Shown here: piece by piece, positions 62,283 to 64,000 of the stretch
Numbering within the stretch: position 1 is the stretch's first letter
Layout: each line of letters opens with the position of its first letter
Source: Bacillota bacterium
Lineage (GTDB): Bacteria > Bacillota > Clostridia > Acetivibrionales > DTU013
Length of the DNA: 64,000 nucleotides
Direction: 5' to 3'
Assembly (NCBI GenBank): GCA_023412915.1
Contig: JAEZRE010000020.1
Coordinates: forward strand, 186,001-250,000
The notes under the pieces: generated by a model
Database searches by the model: none
Told to the model about the DNA's origin: nothing
What the model saw: only the letters and a program-made list of their open reading frames with translations
Made by a program: the position numbers and the translations under genes

Positions 62283-64000
62283 TTATTCCATTACAGGGGA
62301 GGTTTGTTTCCTGTATATTGCCATACCTATCCTGCCGAGCAAAACAGGTATGTTGCGTATTGTGTCGCGGTCAAGGTCCTTTATCTCTTCAGAAAGCTCT
62401 TCATATGGGACCATGTAAGGACTCGTCCTTTTCTCCGCATCCTTGACCTCGCCATAGACCCAGCCGTTTTCCATGCGTTCCTTCACCCAGGAGTCGTGTT
62501 CCCAGGATGACAATAATTCTATTGTCTGCTTGTCAAATTCCGGAAGGAGCTCGCCGGGACTGCCTATAGGGCGCATTTCACAACCGATCATATCCAGCTT
62601 GTCGGCAATAGCCCTGGCCTGGCGCAGGTTAGAATATTTCAGGCTGTCTGTCAGATCGGAAAAATGCGTATACTCCAACGGCCTGTCCGGGTGGCGCTCC
62701 AGCTGTTTCTGGTTATATAATTCATGGATGGCTATCGCAAGCTTTTCGAGGTTGTCGAGAAGGGGGCGGGGAGCCACGTCATATCTTTGCTTGACGCGAT
62801 CCTTCAAAACCGCCAGGCTTTCCATGGTTTCGCAGCCTATGGAGAAGCCGTTCCTGAATATGGCGGTCAAATCGAGCAGCCTGTTGAAATCGTTTTCCTT
62901 GCTAGCTGCAAATTTATCAGGCATCGTGCCTTTCATGGTTATATAAGTTATGTCAAGACGATCGTTGCTTATCATCAGCGAGGCTTCCGACGCAAAAGTT
63001 CTCTTTTTATCCAGGATACCATAAGCTTCTCTGTTCCATTCCTGCAGCTCGTCGCAAAGTATCAGCAGGTAGGCGACAGGGTGGGCTTCCGGGCGCAGCG
63101 GACCCAGGTCGAACCTTTTTCCGCTGACCATATAGTTCCTGTAATAGTTATGGAGCAATATCGCGCTGGCGCTGTCAAGCACTGGATAAAAGAAGGCTTC
63201 AGGTCTGTAGTTGCAGCTTTGTATAAGGTAACCGTACCATTTCAGGACAATTATGGTGCTGTAGAAGCCATGGTCCACAAAGCCCAGCTTGTCCATATCG
63301 CCGATGTAGTTGTTCAGGGCGTAGATTATATCATTTAAATCGACTTTGAGCGAAGAGTGCAGCTTATATGCCAAAAGGTCGATCGGTTTAAGCGCATCCA
63401 CGCCTTCGGTTCCCGCATTGCCTTCGTACCAGGCTCTTGCAAATTCACTGCGCGGGAGCACCTCTTCTATGGTATTTAACTCTTCGGCATTTTCGAACGA
63501 GAGGTGTGTCTTTACCCTGCCGCCTCCATCCATCAGAGTGGTGAATTCCATGAATTTATCAATCTGCTTTGCGGTTATCTCGACAGGATATCCGACGTCG
63601 TGGAATAAAGCCGCCAGTCCCCAGCGGTAAAAGAATTCCTCGTGCTTGGTATCGTACGAATAAGGATATACTGATTTGTCAAGATTTGTGCCGTCGAAGG
63701 CCGCACGAAAATTTGCGTTTTGCGAATAGATTGCAAGTCCCAGGATGAAAACATTTACGGAATGTATGTAATGGTCCCTCTGTTTGTCGATCAGGACCGA
63801 GGCATTCTCTTCGTAGCTTCTCAGCATATCGAGCAGATCTATGAAAGGGTTGGTTTCGCCTTTCAGAGTAATTCGGTAACTGTCGAAGAAGACCTCGTAA
63901 ACTGAGAAGGCGGTCTGCTTTGATTCGCTCTTCAGGAATTCGATAACCGACTGGCGAAGATATACCTTGTAATTATGTTTACAGGCTATATCTTCATATA
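62283..64000 (-). CDS. HD-domain protein with C-terminal RyR domain (partial, runs off right edge)
   Basis: At least 571 codons: the frame is open to the window edge, and the first Met within it (63827) is not a convincing start because 57 more sense codons precede it. The N-terminal half has an HD phosphohydrolase signature: DHYIHSVNVF, then ALFHDVGYPVE (His-Asp pair). The C-terminus, SSWEHDSWVKERMENGW, YGEVKDAEKRTSPYMVPYEEL and KDLDRDTIRNIP, is a ryanodine-receptor-type RyR domain. HD proteins cleave phosphoesters of nucleotides; bacterial RyR domains are considered ligand sensors. First gene of an operon with the SLOG-SLATT protein. Confidence 0.8.
   Translation of the reverse strand, partial: YEDIACKHNYKVYLRQSVIEFLKSESKQTAFSVYEVFFDSYRITLKGETNPFIDLLDMLRSYEENASVLIDKQRDHYIHSVNVFILGLAIYSQNANFRAAFDGTNLDKSVYPYSYDTKHEEFFYRWGLAALFHDVGYPVEITAKQIDKFMEFTTLMDGGGRVKTHLSFENAEELNTIEEVLPRSEFARAWYEGNAGTEGVDALKPIDLLAYKLHSSLKVDLNDIIYALNNYIGDMDKLGFVDHGFYSTIIVLKWYGYLIQSCNYRPEAFFYPVLDSASAILLHNYYRNYMVSGKRFDLGPLRPEAHPVAYLLILCDELQEWNREAYGILDKKRTFASEASLMISNDRLDITYITMKGTMPDKFAASKENDFNRLLDLTAIFRNGFSIGCETMESLAVLKDRVKQRYDVAPRPLLDNLEKLAIAIHELYNQKQLERHPDRPLEYTHFSDLTDSLKYSNLRQARAIADKLDMIGCEMRPIGSPGELLPEFDKQTIELLSSWEHDSWVKERMENGWVYGEVKDAEKRTSPYMVPYEELSEEIKDLDRDTIRNIPVLLGRIGMAIYRKQTSPVME

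Overview
The window looks like a chromosome segment of a low-to-mid GC, Gram-positive, anaerobic Clostridia-type bacterium. The evidence is two T-box leaders (serS, valS), a TPP and a cobalamin riboswitch, an S-layer-homology surface protein, class III (oxygen-sensitive) ribonucleotide reductase, TTG/GTG starts behind strong GGAGG sites, a DUF1540 and a DUF6485 cysteine-rich small protein, and a xylose isomerase pathway. I cannot name the species from sequence alone. Nearly all of it is tightly packed; no CRISPR array, prophage or transposase gene was seen.

Layout. 1-6 kb: plus-strand operon for amino-sugar use (unknown partial gene, MFS transporter, HIT-like protein, LarA-like racemase, SIS protein, NagB, NagA). 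6-9 kb: an orphan TPP riboswitch with terminator, then a minus-strand two-component system. 9.2-14 kb: a 1580-residue SLH-anchored surface protein. 14-17.6 kb: cobalamin riboswitch, nrdD, nrdG and a small Cys-rich protein. 17.7-22.3 kb: an MFS exporter and a minus-strand phosphorelay (Hpt, receiver, hybrid kinase). 22.5-25.8 kb: FHA-SEDS-PBP wall-synthesis operon. 25.8-27.9 kb: amt-PII with an attenuator-like leader. 27.9-37.4 kb: iron-sulfur protein, T-box/serS, PilZ protein, a large unknown protein with a cyclic-nucleotide-binding-like N-terminus, prfC, nucleoside kinase. 37.4-44.2 kb: DUF1540 protein, xylB-xylR-xylA, VOC protein, Gfo/Idh oxidoreductase, then a structured non-coding element. 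44.2-48.7 kb: pstB-phoU-phoP-phoR with a candidate Pho box. 48.7-58.1 kb: amidase-like protein, CheW, argJ, T-box/small membrane protein/valS, nadE, aldo-keto reductase, tRNA-His. 58.3-60.4 kb: GH31 glycosidase. 60.5-64 kb: a two-gene minus-strand operon, HD-RyR protein then SLOG-SLATT-like membrane protein, running off the right edge.

The most interesting item is the last operon. A nucleotide-binding SLOG domain fused to two 2-TM SLATT-like segments, next to an HD-domain protein ending in a ryanodine-receptor-type (RyR) domain, has the make-up of a nucleotide-signal-gated membrane effector system of the kind predicted for biological conflict. Other notable points are the intergenic element at 43.9-44.2 kb with two GGA-loop hairpins resembling CsrA sites, the orphan TPP riboswitch, B12 control of the B12-independent nucleotide reductase, and a dispersed repeat whose first bases form the stop codons of two genes.
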